64,000 nt of DNA, from positions 4,164,498 to 4,228,497 of the forward strand of contig NC_064045.1 in the NCBI RefSeq assembly GCF_932526225.1. The letters are read 5' to 3'. Origin of the DNA: Nematostella vectensis. Taxonomy: Eukaryota; Cnidaria; Anthozoa; Actiniaria; Edwardsiidae. This document shows, piece by piece, positions 10,900 through 42,700 of the stretch; within the stretch, counting starts at the first letter, position 1, and each line of letters opens with the position of its first letter. A program made the position numbers and the translations under genes. The notes below the pieces were generated by a model. The model did not search any database. It was not told the DNA's origin and worked only from the letters and a program-made list of their open reading frames with translations.

Positions 10900-11700
10900 G
10901 TGCCAACACAGGGTGCCGAATCAACAAATTCGAATTTTTAGTTTTTTTTATATATATTCCTCGATGATCCAAATTTTGCAGACTACTCCAGATTTTTTTC
11001 TCGATAACCATTGGGGGGTTTCATTGATTTCCATTGGCACCGAGCGAAATGTTCGAACGCGCAAAAAGGCGCGCGCGGGGGATGTTATAGTCTCAGTAAG
11101 GGGAGCGTTGCGTGACTCCTTTGCAGCCGCTCTTGTCGGAGACGCGCAACGCTCCCCGTCCCCACGCGTGTAAATATCTATAGTTTATTTTATATACCTC
11201 AATGATTTGAATAAGAGATTACTCAATTTTTTTTTTTTATTTTTTATTTTCGTTAAGGTGATTTTCAGGGGCACTGAAGGAACAGTTCCACGCGAGAAAT
11301 GCGCGCGCGGGGTACAGCCGCTCTTGTCGGAGACGCGCAACGCTCCCCGTCCCCACGCGTGTAAATATCTATAGTTTATTTTATATACCTCAATGATTTG
11401 AATAAGATATTACTCAATTTTTTTTTTGATTTTCGTTAAGGTGATTTTCAGGGGCACTGAAGGAACAGTTCCACGCGAGAAATGTGCGCGCGGGGTACAG
11501 CCGCTCTTGTCGGAGACACGCAACACTGCTCGCCCCCACGAGTAAATATATTTACAGTTTATTTTATATACCTCAAAGATTTGAATTGCATTTTACTCAA
11601 GATTTTTCGATCTCCGTTGAGGGGTAAGTCATTCTCACCCGCAACGAGCGAAGAGTTCGACTGCGCGAAAAATGACTCTCGCACTTAAACGCTCGCGGGG
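10900..11700. repeat. CpG-rich tandem repeat, ~185-bp unit, upstream of RNPS1
   Basis: Units sharing CAGCCGCTCTTGTCGGAGAC, then TATACCTCAATGATTTGAAT, then GTTCCACGCGAGAAATG begin at about 11125, 11316 and 11499. More diverged units lie at about 10950-11120 and 11560-11700. Each alternates an A/T-rich half with a CpG-rich half. Short ORFs across it are repeat artefacts. Confidence 0.85.
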
Positions 11701-12628
11701 AAGGAGGTATGTCCTTTGCAGTGGCAAGGAGAGTTGGGTGACCCCGCCACGAGCGGCTGCACAGGTATGTAGAGATTTGTCAAACTATCAAACTTAACTT
11801 ACAACCATTTAGGAATATTGCTTACTTAATTTGAATTGTCGACTCAATTTGGACCATAGAGGTACCTCAATTTAGGTATAAACTTTTGTAATAAATTCCC
11901 TATTAACTCGATAATTAATAGGGTAATAGTGTTTTGAGGCTTAATTGTATTTTTGAGGCTCCTTCTCTGACACAGGAAGGAAAAGAAGAAGAAAAGTTAA
12001 TCCAAATCCTTAAGATCAAAACTCTTCTCGTTAATTAAAACTTTATTGTAACACAACATAAATCTGTTATTTGTTTACACTTGACATAAGTAACGGGCTT
12101 TATATTAATACTTTGAAGTAAGGGTATTAAAAATAAATATTCTACTTTACTAAATAATCTATAGCCCAAACGCCTGCTCGCGCTAAAACTTGCGCAACAG
12201 AAAACATCGTACTATCTAATCCCGTTTCCAACCCTGCTGATAAGAGAATAAAATAATTTCCATTTCGTCCCCTCCCCCTAAAGTTTAAAAGTCTAGATTC
12301 GTAACATCTTACTGCAAGAGGCTTGAATAGGATTCTGGGATGGATGCGTGCGTGGTCATAAAATTGTACAGTATTTTGCCGCCCCACAGTTCTATAGGAG
12401 TGCAGCGTCACAACACAGGGTAACCATGAAAATAAAACTAATATGGTTAAAAACTTCATCTAAATAGCAGACAACTAAGCGTGTTCAATTCGCATATGAA
12501 ATCCCTACAAGATAATTGCGCGATCCTGTCATCTGAGCCATCACTCTTGGTCATAGTCAGCGGCATGAATCAATACGCAGACTTTGACAGATCAGCGGTC
12601 ACTACCATGGCGGCATGCACAAACTGAC
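11700..12628. other. Intergenic, A/T-rich, no gene recognised
   Basis: This stretch separates the RNPS1 upstream satellite from the TEX2 stop codon. A - frame at 12142-12459 starts with a hydrophobic run (MKFLTILVLFSWLPCVVTL) but shows no family match or splice context. TTTATT at about 12043 (AATAAA on -) could serve TEX2. Confidence 0.5.
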
Positions 12629-15600
12629 TCAGCTGTCTTCAAACTGCTGTTCGACGTCACATTTCATGAGTTTGATTGGCAAATCCTCCATATTAGGAAG
12701 TACGAACATGTTCTGCGAGAGATAAACAACGTTACTTCAGAAGAACGTGAATTTATGAAAGACCGCTTACGGTACTATAAAGTACATTAGAGGACTAAAT
12801 AGACAAAGTGTTTCCATAAAGCTTAAAAAACAGCTAATATTTCACCCAATGGCTTTTGTGTACTCATTTAAAGTGCGAGCATCCCAATTTTCGTCACACT
12901 TTATTTTCGCGAATTTTTTAAAATCGCGAAATTCGCGAAATGAAAGTGACGCGAAAATAAAGTATAATATTAAGGTAGCATATTTGCTCGTCACGCTACT
13001 TGCGTGACATACCGTTAATAATGTGTTGAACCTCTCTTACCTTAAACTCCTGTTTGAGTTTCTTTTCTATCCAGTCTGTCACGTGAGTCAGTTTAACCTG
13101 TCGAGCACCAAGCTTTGGACGAGCAGATACGAACAACATTGGGTTGCCACGGAAACCATACCTATCAAGAGATTACAAATAAATAAACCATTGCAATACC
13201 CCACCCACACACTAACCAGAAATCCCCAGGGCCAGTTGCTAGAAGGGAGTGGTATGCTCATACAACCCGTCCTGAACACGGCCCTCACCTTAGCATGAAC
13301 ATATCCCAGCATGTTTAGTAGGCGACAGTAGTATGCTGATAAAGAGCCCCCTCCCTACTCCCCTGTCAGCCCTACCACTAACCCAAACTCAGCAGAGCTT
13401 TATTAAAGATAGCAGCGAGAAATTGATGGCAAGCATCCCAGTTTTTTGCCCTGGGCTTTCTTCAAGCACCACCCAGCCACCCTTACCCGAATTCACCAGA
13501 GGCTTTTGAAATGGGTACAGTATAGTGATGGCAAGCACCCACTCTTTGCTCTCCCCCCTCTAACCTAGCCTGAACTCCCCAGAGCTTGTTTGTAGGTGGC
13601 GGAGAAATGCTAGCTATGAGCATCCGCCCCTTACCCAAACTCGCCAGAGGATTTTGGTAGGTGTTTGCTATTAACTTCCCTCCCCCCTTACTGAAACTTA
13701 CCAGAGCCTGTTAGTAGGTGGCGGAGGTATGTTGATAGCAAGAGTCCCCTTCACCGTTTGCACCTCAACGGACAGGATGATTGGCAAGTTAGAGAACTTC
13801 TCCGCTGCTGACTTTACAATCTTAGTCTCCGCAGCCTTCTTAACCCATTTGGACTTAGCAAGTCTCTCAATAACGCTTATAACCTTCCTTTTCGTGTTGG
13901 GTTTATTGTTAATGTTTCTTCTAATTGGACTGGATGGGCCACTACCAGGGGTAGGGCTCCCTGGCTCTGAGCGTGACATCTCATCTTCATTAGAGCTTTG
14001 TTTTTGGACAGGGCTGACACGACCTGTACTGTTCAACTCTATTGGAATGCTGTCTGACTTTGTTAAGGATTCTGATGAAATTTGGAATGAAGTCATGGAG
14101 TTGGATGAAGCTGCAAGGTTGCTTTCCTCGTGCAAGCTTTCTCGGTCACTGGAACTGTCTGTTGATCTAGACACCACAAATTCAGGTCTTGCTCGCATTG
14201 CATCAGGGGAGAGATCGGATTCTGTGCCAGAACTCAGTCTAATGTTAAACTCTTCCAAGTCAGACTCCGGGGATTCAAAATCAGAGTCACTCTCTGGTGG
14301 ACTCTCTGAGGTCAAGGAAGCAGCATCTTCCTCAAGAATATCCTTTGAACGTTCCTCCTCTTCCATCATTTCATACTTACGTGAGAGTTCCGCCATTTCC
14401 AAATCTGCAGATATTTCCTTATTCTCTATTTCATTACCGAGATTCAGAAAGTAAGACAAGTAGCCATCAACATTGAGATAGGTTTCTAATGTGAACACTA
14501 GCCCTCCACTGTAAGTCACATCAAAATCAATCCATGTCCCACGCTCATCAAGCACTGGTAGGGAGACACGACTAATGATTGGTAGACTGTTTCCAAGTGA
14601 TAAGTCTTTAATGCTAATATCCCTGATGAACTGAGGCTTGTGTAGTTTACTGAGCTTGTTCTGAAAGCGTTGAGTGATTTTGTCCGCCCAGTAACGATCC
14701 TGCCAGACATCCCAGAACACCCTTCCGAACAGCATGTTCACCCAGGACAACTGGACCTGCTGGCCTTCTCCTGATGTGTCTTCAATCACTGGCAACAGCT
14801 TAGCCATATAATGTGGGTAGCTACAGGATGGGCGAAGCAAGTAATCTAGGTCAGAGATGGTTTCTTCCTTGTTGGAAACCATCAATTTACTAAAGTACTG
14901 GTACCATTCCTCTTTCTCACGACCAGTGCGAGCAAACAAATACAGAATGCTAATATCCTCAAATGAAGTCTGACTTCGCATTTTCTGAAGAATTGACTTG
15001 CCATTGTCTTCAGTGATAACCTCTTTAATTTCCTCAGTCACCTTGCCTGGTTTGTCTAGCATCACCAGAAGAGGGTACTTTTTGCTCCAGATTCTCTTCT
15101 TAGTAATTGTTGGTGGAACAAGTGAGACTTTCCCGCCAGTTAGATCAAAGCTATCATGGCGATTGAAAGGTATACTAGCATTGTCATCTAAAGTTCTTGG
15201 ATCTAACTTTTTATTTGGGTTGAGCTTTGGATGTGAGAGTGTTAGCTTGGTTCCTTTGAGTTGTGCAAACACTGGTGTTGTTTCTGACACAGTTGAAGGG
15301 TCATAGTCATAAGCTTTGTACATCCATCCCTAAGAAAAAAAATACACCAGTTGATATTATAAATCATACAACAACACTACAACAGTCAAGGCTCTATGAG
15401 CGCTCTCGAAAGTGACCAGCTTTGTTTGAAACCATAATTTCAAACCACCGTCTTGAGCTCTCGTAAGCTACCAGATCCGTTAACGACCAACCTTTTCAGC
15501 TCCCAAGAGTAGCCACTTACAAGAGTCTTTGACTATAAAATAAATGCACTTAAAGGGCTAGGAGTTCTTGTTGATTGGATGGAAAAAAATAGATCCCATT

Positions 15601-17989
15601 TTCTGGTGTGACTGTTTTTATAGTTGTCATGCAGCCTATGTGATAGCTTAAGTGTTATCAAATATCTTATTATGTGTTGAAATGGAAAGCAAAAGGAAAG
15701 CATAAAAAACAAGATAGTTTTTTTTTCAAATACTTACTGATATGAAAATCATAAAAATACTACATAGTCTATACATAATTTAACAGCTTGGAAAATTCAT
15801 ACTTATTCTATCAAAAGGAAACACAGTTGCATAGGAAACCACAATTCTAAGACAGTATTAAAAAAAAAACAGGGTTATCAAGTTTCTATGGATATACAAA
15901 ATCAAGAAATGTGCCAAAAAATATAAGCTCCTTTGTTTTGTTTCATAGTTATAGTTATGGGAAGGTTTAAGGGCAAATAAGCCATTAAAAGTGGTCAACC
16001 TTTAAAGATATAGCAGAGCAAACAGTCAAATTGATAATTTACTTTCAACAAATGCTGTTGGTCAGACGATATCAATGCAACTATCAAATGCATACAGAGC
16101 AAATTTTATATTCACTCTTCTTGGGAGGCGAGAAAATCATATAATCAGTATTTCAGATAGTATACATGGGAATCTCACTATGAGTTCACAGTAAAACAAT
16201 CAAGGTGAATCAATAAATTCCAAACAACCCGCTCTTGAAATGGAATACTTCAAACAATGATTTTCTTGTTTCTGTCGACAACTTTCCACTTTCACTAAGT
16301 GCAGAGCCAATAAAAAAAGTGACAGAAATGTAAAATGTGTCTTTGATGATTTTTCATGGATTTTATTTCAGAGATCAAGAGCTTACACACCACTGATAAT
16401 ATTCCCAGATGGTAAAAGCCTTACAGATGGCCTAGTGACTGGCAAAGACTAGATATCGATCACATATTTTGATGGAGTGTTTTTTCTCCGTCTGTCATTC
16501 GAAGTCTGACAGGAAAACACTTGAATGTTTTTTTTTTCTCACGCGAGGAAAAGAAAAAAAGGGTTAAAATTTAAAAAAATCAAAATCGTATTACATGAAT
16601 AAAATCCAAAATAACGAATAAACAATTCCCAGGTCTTGCTTGAATATCTTTAAGGAGATCTCATTTCAATAAAAGATGCTATCATGTTTCACAGAACAGA
16701 ATTTGAATGGGGAAAGTACAATTGAAAACGTGCAAGGAATATAATAATGTGATACAGTGCAAAGGCACGTTTGCGACTATTTGTACTGTACACATTTTTG
16801 ATATGCTCTATGATCTTACCTTCAATTCTCGGGGCCGCAATAGAAGCCCAGGATCGATAGAAGTATAATCCCTTTTGGGAGCGTTTGCGATATGTCGGTT
16901 GTATTCTTTCAGTTCTCTTTCAAATCTCTCTTTCGCGGAGTCTTCTGGGCAGAGAATCCAGAGGACAACACAACCCACCAAATACGCTACTAGAAACCCA
17001 AAAACCATTCCATTCACAAACACGGGTGGTGTAGTAATAAAATATGTGTACGTCAGTAGAACTGAGACAGATAAAAGTGTGTAGTGTGGTTCATAGACAT
17101 GGCTAGGAAGATCCGGAGACTCCAAAAAAATGTCTATATCTTCATAGTTCGATAATCTTGAAGGAGGAGATAACTCGGGCAAAGCATCTTGAAATTCCTC
17201 TTCTTCAACTTCTACGTTTTCTTTCACTGGATCTGTGGAACTGTCATCTTTTGCTGCTGCTAAAAGGGATGACAAGGAGATGGCTGGAGAGCACGATGCA
17301 GTAAGGCGCTCGGTTGCTTCTTGTGTGTGGCGATGCAGTCTGCGAAAGGGCGACGGTGAACGCGACCGTGAAGTAGACTCGCGATCTTTCTCCTTCAGGC
17401 TGAGATGGGTCTGTGAAGGTTGCGAACCCGTCGACCCAGCATCAGCCGTTTCCTCTTTCGCCTCATTCACTTTCGACGATTGAGTGGTATTCGCTTGTCG
17501 ACCCTCACGTCGTAGAAAGCGCATGGCGCCACTCGAGTTTGGTCCTTTCTCCTTTTCAATCCTAAAATTCCCCGCACTTATCGGCCAACTCCTTTGCTTT
17601 ACTACATGATTTTTTTCCGCGCCAATTGCGCTAATCGCCGCCTGTTTCAAACTTGCTTCCGAGCCGGCTTTAATTTGTTTAGATGTCTCCTCCAACTTGC
17701 TTCCAGGTCGTATGCAACTGTATGTCGTCACCGACGCGTTTTCACTCTCGCTACTTGTTATCGCAATTTCGTGGTTTTCACCGTCGCAATTTGCCTCAGC
17801 CTTACGCACAATCGAGATCTCTTCTTCGGAATCGGATTCCCTCTGAGCGTTGGTTGGATTATAGCGTATAGATATGGAAGCTAGTGCGTTCCGCAATCTC
17901 CCTGCACCGGTGTTTGCACCACTCGGAGGTTTACCGCCCGATCCTTGCCTCGGCAAAGGAGGACGTGGTGGCGGTTTTTTCTCACTCAT
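12629..17989 (-). CDS. TEX2: TEX2-like SMP/PH-domain lipid-transfer protein, complete
   Basis: Four exons on - join in phase: 16820-17989, 13702-15329, 13041-13161 and 12629-12712 (stop 12629-12631), giving 1000 residues. The order is a proline-rich and acidic/serine-rich cytosolic N-terminus; two hydrophobic segments near residues 315-360 (YTLLSVSVLLTYTYFI and GMVFGFLVAYLVGCVVLWIL); a PH-like region beginning LKGWMYKAYDYDP; then the SMP lipid-binding domain (DLDYLLRP, VQLSWVNMLFGRVFWDVW, ISRVSLPVLDERGTW); and a C-terminus WYGFRGNPMLFVSARPKLGARQVKLTHVTDWIEKKL followed in exon 4 by NMFVLPNMEDL. This is the TEX2 architecture; TEX2 moves lipids at ER contact sites. Human TEX2 is about 1130 residues. 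The start is MSEKKPPP. Head-to-head with IRE1. Confidence 0.93.
12765..12995 (-). repeat. Dispersed foldback repeat with CGCGAAAATAAAGT arms, copy 1
   Basis: The arms CACTTTATTTTCGCG and CGCGAAAATAAAGT face each other around 12897-12965. The flank (GTACTCATTTAAAGTGCGAGCATCC, GGAAACACTTTGTCTATTTAGTCC on -) recurs in inverted orientation at 28050-28262. It lies in the last TEX2 intron. Confidence 0.7.
13220..13740 (-). repeat. Degenerate tandem copies of the 3' end of TEX2 exon 2 and its splice donor
   Basis: On - the exon 2 end reads CTTGCTATCAACATACCTCC, then GCCACCTACTAACAGGCTCTG before GTAAGT. Diverged copies follow in the intron with key words such as CCGCCACCTACAAACAAGCTCTGG, ending near 13642, 13578, 13495, 13395 and 13305. 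Several end in GGGTAAGG or similar donor-like words. Confidence 0.7.
15330..16819. other. TEX2 intron 1
   Basis: This is the 1.49-kb intron between LKG-coding exons; donor GTAAGA at 16819 and acceptor TTCTTAG at 15330 on -. A/T-rich, with no ORF, RNA gene or clear mobile element that I can support. Confidence 0.6.
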
Positions 17990-18447
17990 TAAAAGTCCCG
18001 TATCTACCAGATGCAATATCTATTCAAATTGAGCAGCTGGGCGACCATAGGTTGTCAGAATTCGCCTATACACGCGATTATTACTCACTTATAGGGCACG
18101 AATCGAATCGGCTTGCACTTTTACATTGTTTTTGCTTGTGGGTGAGTCAGCGAGAACGACTTCCGTCTTGTCAGCGGTAAGACCGTAAGTCAAACCGGAA
18201 ATAAGTAAGATCAGACCGTAACTCTAACCGGGCGGAAATATCGCACCTCAGGCACCTCGTTGCTCGTTCTGGGCTTCTTGTAATACTCGATTCTCGGACA
18301 GCCCTTTCTTGTGTCTGCAAAACAGCTCGATGAAAATGATAAAAAAAGAAAGAATATCGACTTACGTCGCTATAGACTGCTTTGTACAGGAAGTACTCGA
18401 AACAGTTGCTCATACATTTAATTTTAGTCCCTCCTTTATGTTTCAAA

Positions 18448-18518
18448 GTTTCCATAGTGTAGTGGTTATCACGTCTGCCTAACACGCTAAGGTCCTCAAT
18501 TCGCGCCTGGGCGAAACA
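18448..18518 (+). tRNA. tRNA-Val (AAC), decayed, probable pseudogene
   Basis: The 5' half is a textbook tRNA-Val: GTTTCCATAGTGTAGTGGTT with intact D arm and A box, and the anticodon loop CTAACAC. The 3' half is eroded: the anticodon stem has two mismatches (TCTGC against GCTAA), the T arm lacks a proper GGTTCGAAACC B box, and two acceptor pairs are lost. A T-run terminator follows directly. Confidence 0.7.
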
Positions 18519-18714
18519 TTTTTTTTAGATCTGTATCATTTATTATAGTCATAATAAATGTCATACTATTCATAGTCATAATAAATAACGTTAAATAGCC
18601 TCATTGTACATCTTTTAACTCTTGTGCTTGACTAATGTATCTATTTTCTGCTACAGAGTGATCTCTTTGCTAAACCTGCCCGAGAGAGACTCGGGCTGAC
18701 TGTGTTGGCGTAAA

Positions 18715-18722
18715 TGACGTCA
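18715..18722. promoter_or_regulatory. Palindromic TGACGTCA (CRE/ATF-type) site
   Basis: A full CRE palindrome lies 129 bp upstream of the IRE1 ATG. bZIP factors of the ATF/CREB class bind this word, and ATF6 and XBP1 recognise the related TGACGTG. Binding here is inferred from position only. Confidence 0.4.
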
Positions 18723-18850
18723 CTAGGCTCAGTCCCTCAGAAAGCGTTAGTTTTGTTCCAGTTTTATTTCGTCTCGCGAAACTTATATTGGTCGAGAAAC
18801 ACCTCGTTTCCACATGTTTCATATTGTTGTTCTTGATATCGATCATAGCA

Positions 18851-38170
<19,320 letters not shown>

Positions 38171-38175
38171 TCTGC

Positions 38176-39715
38176 AGAAAAGAACGTTTGATCAAGTGCA
38201 ATGGAACGTTTGATTGAGTACAATGGAAGACTTAATCGAGTGCAATGGATTGTTTGAGTGTAATGATAGGTTAATGAATTTAAATGGATCGTCTTATGAA
38301 GTGAAATGTTTGAGTACGCAAATCGACCGTTTGGTCGTGTAAACTGGAATGCTTTGCAATTCAATGGAACGTTTGATCGGGTACAATGGAACGTATCTTT
38401 GTGAGTGAAAACGGTTTCAAAGAAATGTTTGACCAGATCTATGGAGCGTTAGATTAAAGCAATGTGGGATTTGGGAATGTGATGGAGTGTTCTATTTCCT
38501 GACGTGTCATTCTGGTAGAACAAAAATCCGCCAAATGGAACCGAAAGGAACATTGCCCCAAGACTTTGCCCCGTCTACAATACATACGCGACCATTATCT
38601 GTAACAATGAAAATATTTGTAGATTTTTGTACATATTTTTTTAGAAATAATAAAACAATCTTATACTAAAGACTGTGTCCACTGTTGTCCTAATCTACGG
38701 AGAAGCTGCAACGGCTGCGATAATTATCATTACAAGTGTAGCCTCCTACGCAGGCGCTTTCTAGTTTCGGGCTCCCTGTGCTTCTTGCTCAAAAACCTAG
38801 GGTAATCGACCTGCTTAAAAGCTTAGGGTAAGTGTGCACAGGTAGCCTGAAACTCAAATGCGGGTGCGTAGGTGGTTACACCAAATAGGTAATTTATTTA
38901 GTATTTAATTATACTCGTCTGGAAGGGGCTTTACAGGGTGGATTTTCACTAGCGAAAGATGGGGGGGGGGGGGGGGGGAGACGGATGAAGTTAAGCGCGA
39001 ATGAAAACATACGAACAAACGAGGGTAACTGTCTCACTCTCTTTCCTCCCCGCTCCCTATCCGTCTCGGCTTAAAAATAGGCCAGTTAACTTTAATCAAT
39101 AACTTTTAATTTATTCTAGCTCTTTAAAATATTTTAAAAAGGAGCTGATTAGAAGGTAGTTCACTCGTACAATTGTGCCTCCTCTTTATCCATGTTCCTC
39201 GCAAATCTGCGGAGAAGCTCGTCACTGACCGACACCTGTTTCACCGCCGGATCCTCGCGCATGCCGCCGAACCACGCTGAAAGCTTCGGTAGGTTCTCTC
39301 CGATCATCGGAAACTCGTGCTCGGCTGTCGGAAGGCGTCCGAAGAATGGCCATAAAAAGTAGTCCAGCATCCCCGGCTTTTCTCCTGTACAGAGACGTCT
39401 TTGATCGAAAGCTTTCAATGTAGCGTAAACTACTCAAAAGAGGAGGTGGCTGCAGGTGTGGTTGGGAAAAAAATGAAGGGGGGAGTCTAAAGCAATGTCA
39501 TAACCCAACAGGGGAAGGGAGGGGTTCTGAGGAGTAGAACTTCAGAATAGGGAGGGGAGGGGGCTGAAATTTGGATCATTTCACACCAAGCCCCCTCCCC
39601 TTTCAAAATAAAGAACTGCCCCTAATACACCAACTTTTTTCCTACTCTCGTCCCCTCTCCCCCCGTCCCTCTCCTTTGAGCCGCTACATACGCAGACTTT
39701 TAGAATTTAGCACGA
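38176..39715. repeat. Segmental duplication, source block (IRE1 3' flank to GST last intron)
   Basis: This block contains the IRE1 3' UTR (with GGAACGTTTGATC-like repeats), the intergenic region and the last GST exon. It recurs at 48358-54585. Similarity starts just after the IRE1 stop and ends in the GST intron before exon 4. Confidence 0.88.
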
Positions 39716-42700
39716 AAAAACAAATAGTAATCTCTTTCTTTCTGCCTATAAAGAACTAAGTATTCTTAGCCATGTTATGGTCACTCCTTTTAGACCGACC
39801 TTTGTGTGTTTCTAAAATTTTCAAATGTGCCAATGAGTTACCTACCTCCAAAGAAAACAGTGTTGCTGACGAAAAGCTCTTGTTCGTATGTCTGGAAGTG
39901 TCTTGTCAGCTGCAGCACATTCTCCTCTGCATCTCCCGTCCCATTCAACAGGCGGAAATAGCTCGACATCACCTGTAACATCAAAACGAATTTGTTTCAG
40001 GTCCCACAGATAATAGATAGTAGTGGTCGGTTACTTATAACCTCTTCGAGTATTTTCTACGGTTTTTGTACCTCACCCAACTTCACCTTGTCAAACCTCT
40101 GAGCGTTTTACGTCTTAAGTAATGGTGTTTTCCTACCTTTCCAAGCTTACCCTGTCAAACCTTTGAATGAGGAGTTTTTGTCTGCTTTTCAAGTAGGGGT
40201 CGCTCGGGTAGAATTGGATCTTTGGATATTGATCTTCAAGAAATTCTGATGGGAAAAGAAGAATAAACAAGGTTTGCATGTCTAGCCAAATTCGGGGCGA
40301 ATTGTATAAGTTTTTAATGCGAGCATCTCGGTCTAATATTTCTAATAATTCACAACAACAAGTTTAAGCCCAAACATTATTGAAATCCCTTTTCAACGTC
40401 AAAAGTAAAAAGAAATAAAACATGGTTCATTACCACAAATGATAACTGACTCCGGGATCAGTTTGCCGTCCATTGTTTCCAGAGCAGGTACCTTGCCCTC
40501 ACAATCGGGATCCGATTGAAACCAGTCTGGTTTACGCTTCAAATTCACATTCACGCATTCGTAATCCAAACCTTTTGCCGCTAAGACAAGTCGTGCACGC
40601 TGAAACAATATACGCTTGTATCAATAACGGAGCAGTTCCCCCTCACTTTTTCTCCTCATCCCTCCTACTCATCCCTTCTTCCCCTCACCCCTCCTTCTTC
40701 TCATCCCTCTTTCTCCTCACCCCTTCTTCTCCTCACTACTCCTCACCCTACTTCTTCTCACTCCTTCTTCTCCTCACCCCTTTTTCTCCTCACCCCTCCT
40801 TCTCCTCACCCCCCTTTCTCCCCCCTTTCCTTCTCCTCACTCCTCATTCTCATCACCCCTCCTTCTCATCACCCCTCCTTCTCATCACCCCTCCTCCTTA
40901 CTCCTTCTTCTCACCCCTTCTTCTCCTCACCCCTCCTCCTCACTCCTTCTCCTCACCCCTCCTTTTACAAACTTCTCCTTCTCAAATTTCCTTTGTTTCA
41001 CCCATCTTCACTGGCACACCAGTAAGGACCGGTGAGCTTGGCTGCAGCCGGATTGGCTGGTCTAATGGAGTAGAAATGATGTGCCTTTCTCTTGCTGCGG
41101 TAAACTCTTCCCCTGTCGTCTTGCACCATGTATGACCTTGGTAGTACTTCCGCTGTCCTCCACTGCTTTTGCCGCCTGTTCGGTTTCTGACTTTCCAACC
41201 AGATTCCAGTGGTGGCAGGTCTTTGCTGTTCTGGTTGTAATACGCTGCAGCTTTTTCTTGACGCGTTTTGAGTGCTTTAACAACTGTATCAGGGTTCACT
41301 GGTTGAGGGAGTAACAACCTTTTGTGAGTGGGAAGCATGGTACGGGTCCTCCGGCTCATCAACAGTTGGACGGGTGATACACCAATGTCCTCAAAAGGTG
41401 TATTGCGGTACTTGAGAAGTCCCTCGAATGGATCCTTTCCATCACCATCTGCTTTCTTAAGAATACGTTTGGCCGTCTGCACAGCTTTCTCAGCCGCACC
41501 ATTCGACTGAGGATATTCAGGTGAACTGGTAATATGTTGAAACCACCCCCATTCTTTCACAAATATTTTGAATTGGTGGGTGCTATCAAATAAGTTTCTA
41601 GTATTACTGTATTACATATTATCACTGATCACTTGGTCGGGTATTCCATAGCGAGCAAATATTTTGTTCAGGTTGTTAATGATACAGGTTGCAGTAGTTT
41701 GACGTAAGAGCTCGATTTCGAAATACTTCGAGTAGAAATCAGTCACTACTAGGTAGGTATGTCCACCGTAATCAAATAGATCAGTACCAACGATCTGCCA
41801 CGGCAGCCCAGGAATGTCGTGAGGCCTGAGAGTTTCTTTTTTGCTACTGATTCCTTAAGCCATTACAGATTCCGCAGGATCGGCCTTTGTCTTTCACCTT
41901 TGCACTCATACCTGGCAAGAAAACATAGTCCCAATCATAGGATAGACCTTTTGACTCACCCATGTGCGCACCATGATTCTCATCAAGTACTTCAGCTCTC
42001 ATCCCTCGTTGTACGACAATTCGATCAGACTTGAATAGTAAGCCATCCTCAACACTTAGCTCCTCCCTTTAGTTAAAATATTCTCTTGCTGATTCATCGA
42101 TCTGGTCCCTGTCTGAAGGCCAACCAGTGAGAACATAATTCATAACGACCTGCGAAGTCTCATCAGTATTGGTACAACCTCTAAACTTTGACAGATCATC
42201 GTTGTCAAGTCCTAACTTGTCAACCAAGTTGACTTGAACCTCATCACTGTCATTGCTAGGTGTATCTGGTATATGTATGGGTGCTCTGCTCAAACAGTCA
42301 GAAAGGACTTGTTGCTTACCAGGAACATAGTTGACATTCAAATCATACTTTGTAAGCTTAAGGAGCATGCGCTGTAATCTGGGTGGGGCATCATTAAGTG
42401 GTTTCTTGAAAATTGACTCGAGCGGTTTGTGATCTGTCTGTACGACTGACCGGTTATAAAGGTAGGTATGAAACTTCTTTACCCCCCAGGTAATAGCAAG
42501 TAATTCCCTTTCAATGTTTGCGTGATGTTTCTCTGCATTGGTCAGTGTTCGTGATCCATATACAACTGGCTTTCCGTCCTGCATTACCACTGCACCTAAG
42601 CCTGTACTGCTGGAATCATCATTCAAAACTGTCTGTTTGTTATTGTCGAAATATGACAGATCAGGTGAACCACTGTTAACACGTTTGAGCTGTTCAAACG

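Larger units (their letters stand above)
17990..18850. promoter_or_regulatory. Divergent upstream region shared by TEX2 and IRE1
   Basis: TEX2 starts leftward at 17989 and IRE1 rightward at 18851, leaving about 860 bp that must hold both 5' UTRs and promoters. It contains a decayed tRNA-Val (18448-18518) and a perfect palindromic TGACGTCA at 18715-18722. No TATA box can be fixed. Shared regulation is inferred from geometry. Confidence 0.6.

Noticed and set aside
12142..12459. - strand ORF with a signal-peptide-like start
   Set aside because: No family resemblance, no splice context, and it lies in A/T-rich intergenic DNA next to the TEX2 terminal exon.
12584..12790. + strand ORF of 68 codons
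   Set aside because: It is the opposite strand of the last TEX2 coding exon (12629-12712) plus part of a dispersed repeat.
13729..14454. Long + strand ORF
   Set aside because: Shadow of TEX2 exon 2, whose - frame carries the SMP-domain motifs.
39571..39759. Proline/serine-rich + ORF
   Set aside because: Lies in the last GST intron in C-rich sequence; no independent support.
40473..41135. 220-codon + strand ORF rich in S, P, L and H
   Set aside because: Pyrimidine-rich low complexity; the GST exon at 40434-40599 on - is the real coding sequence at its start.
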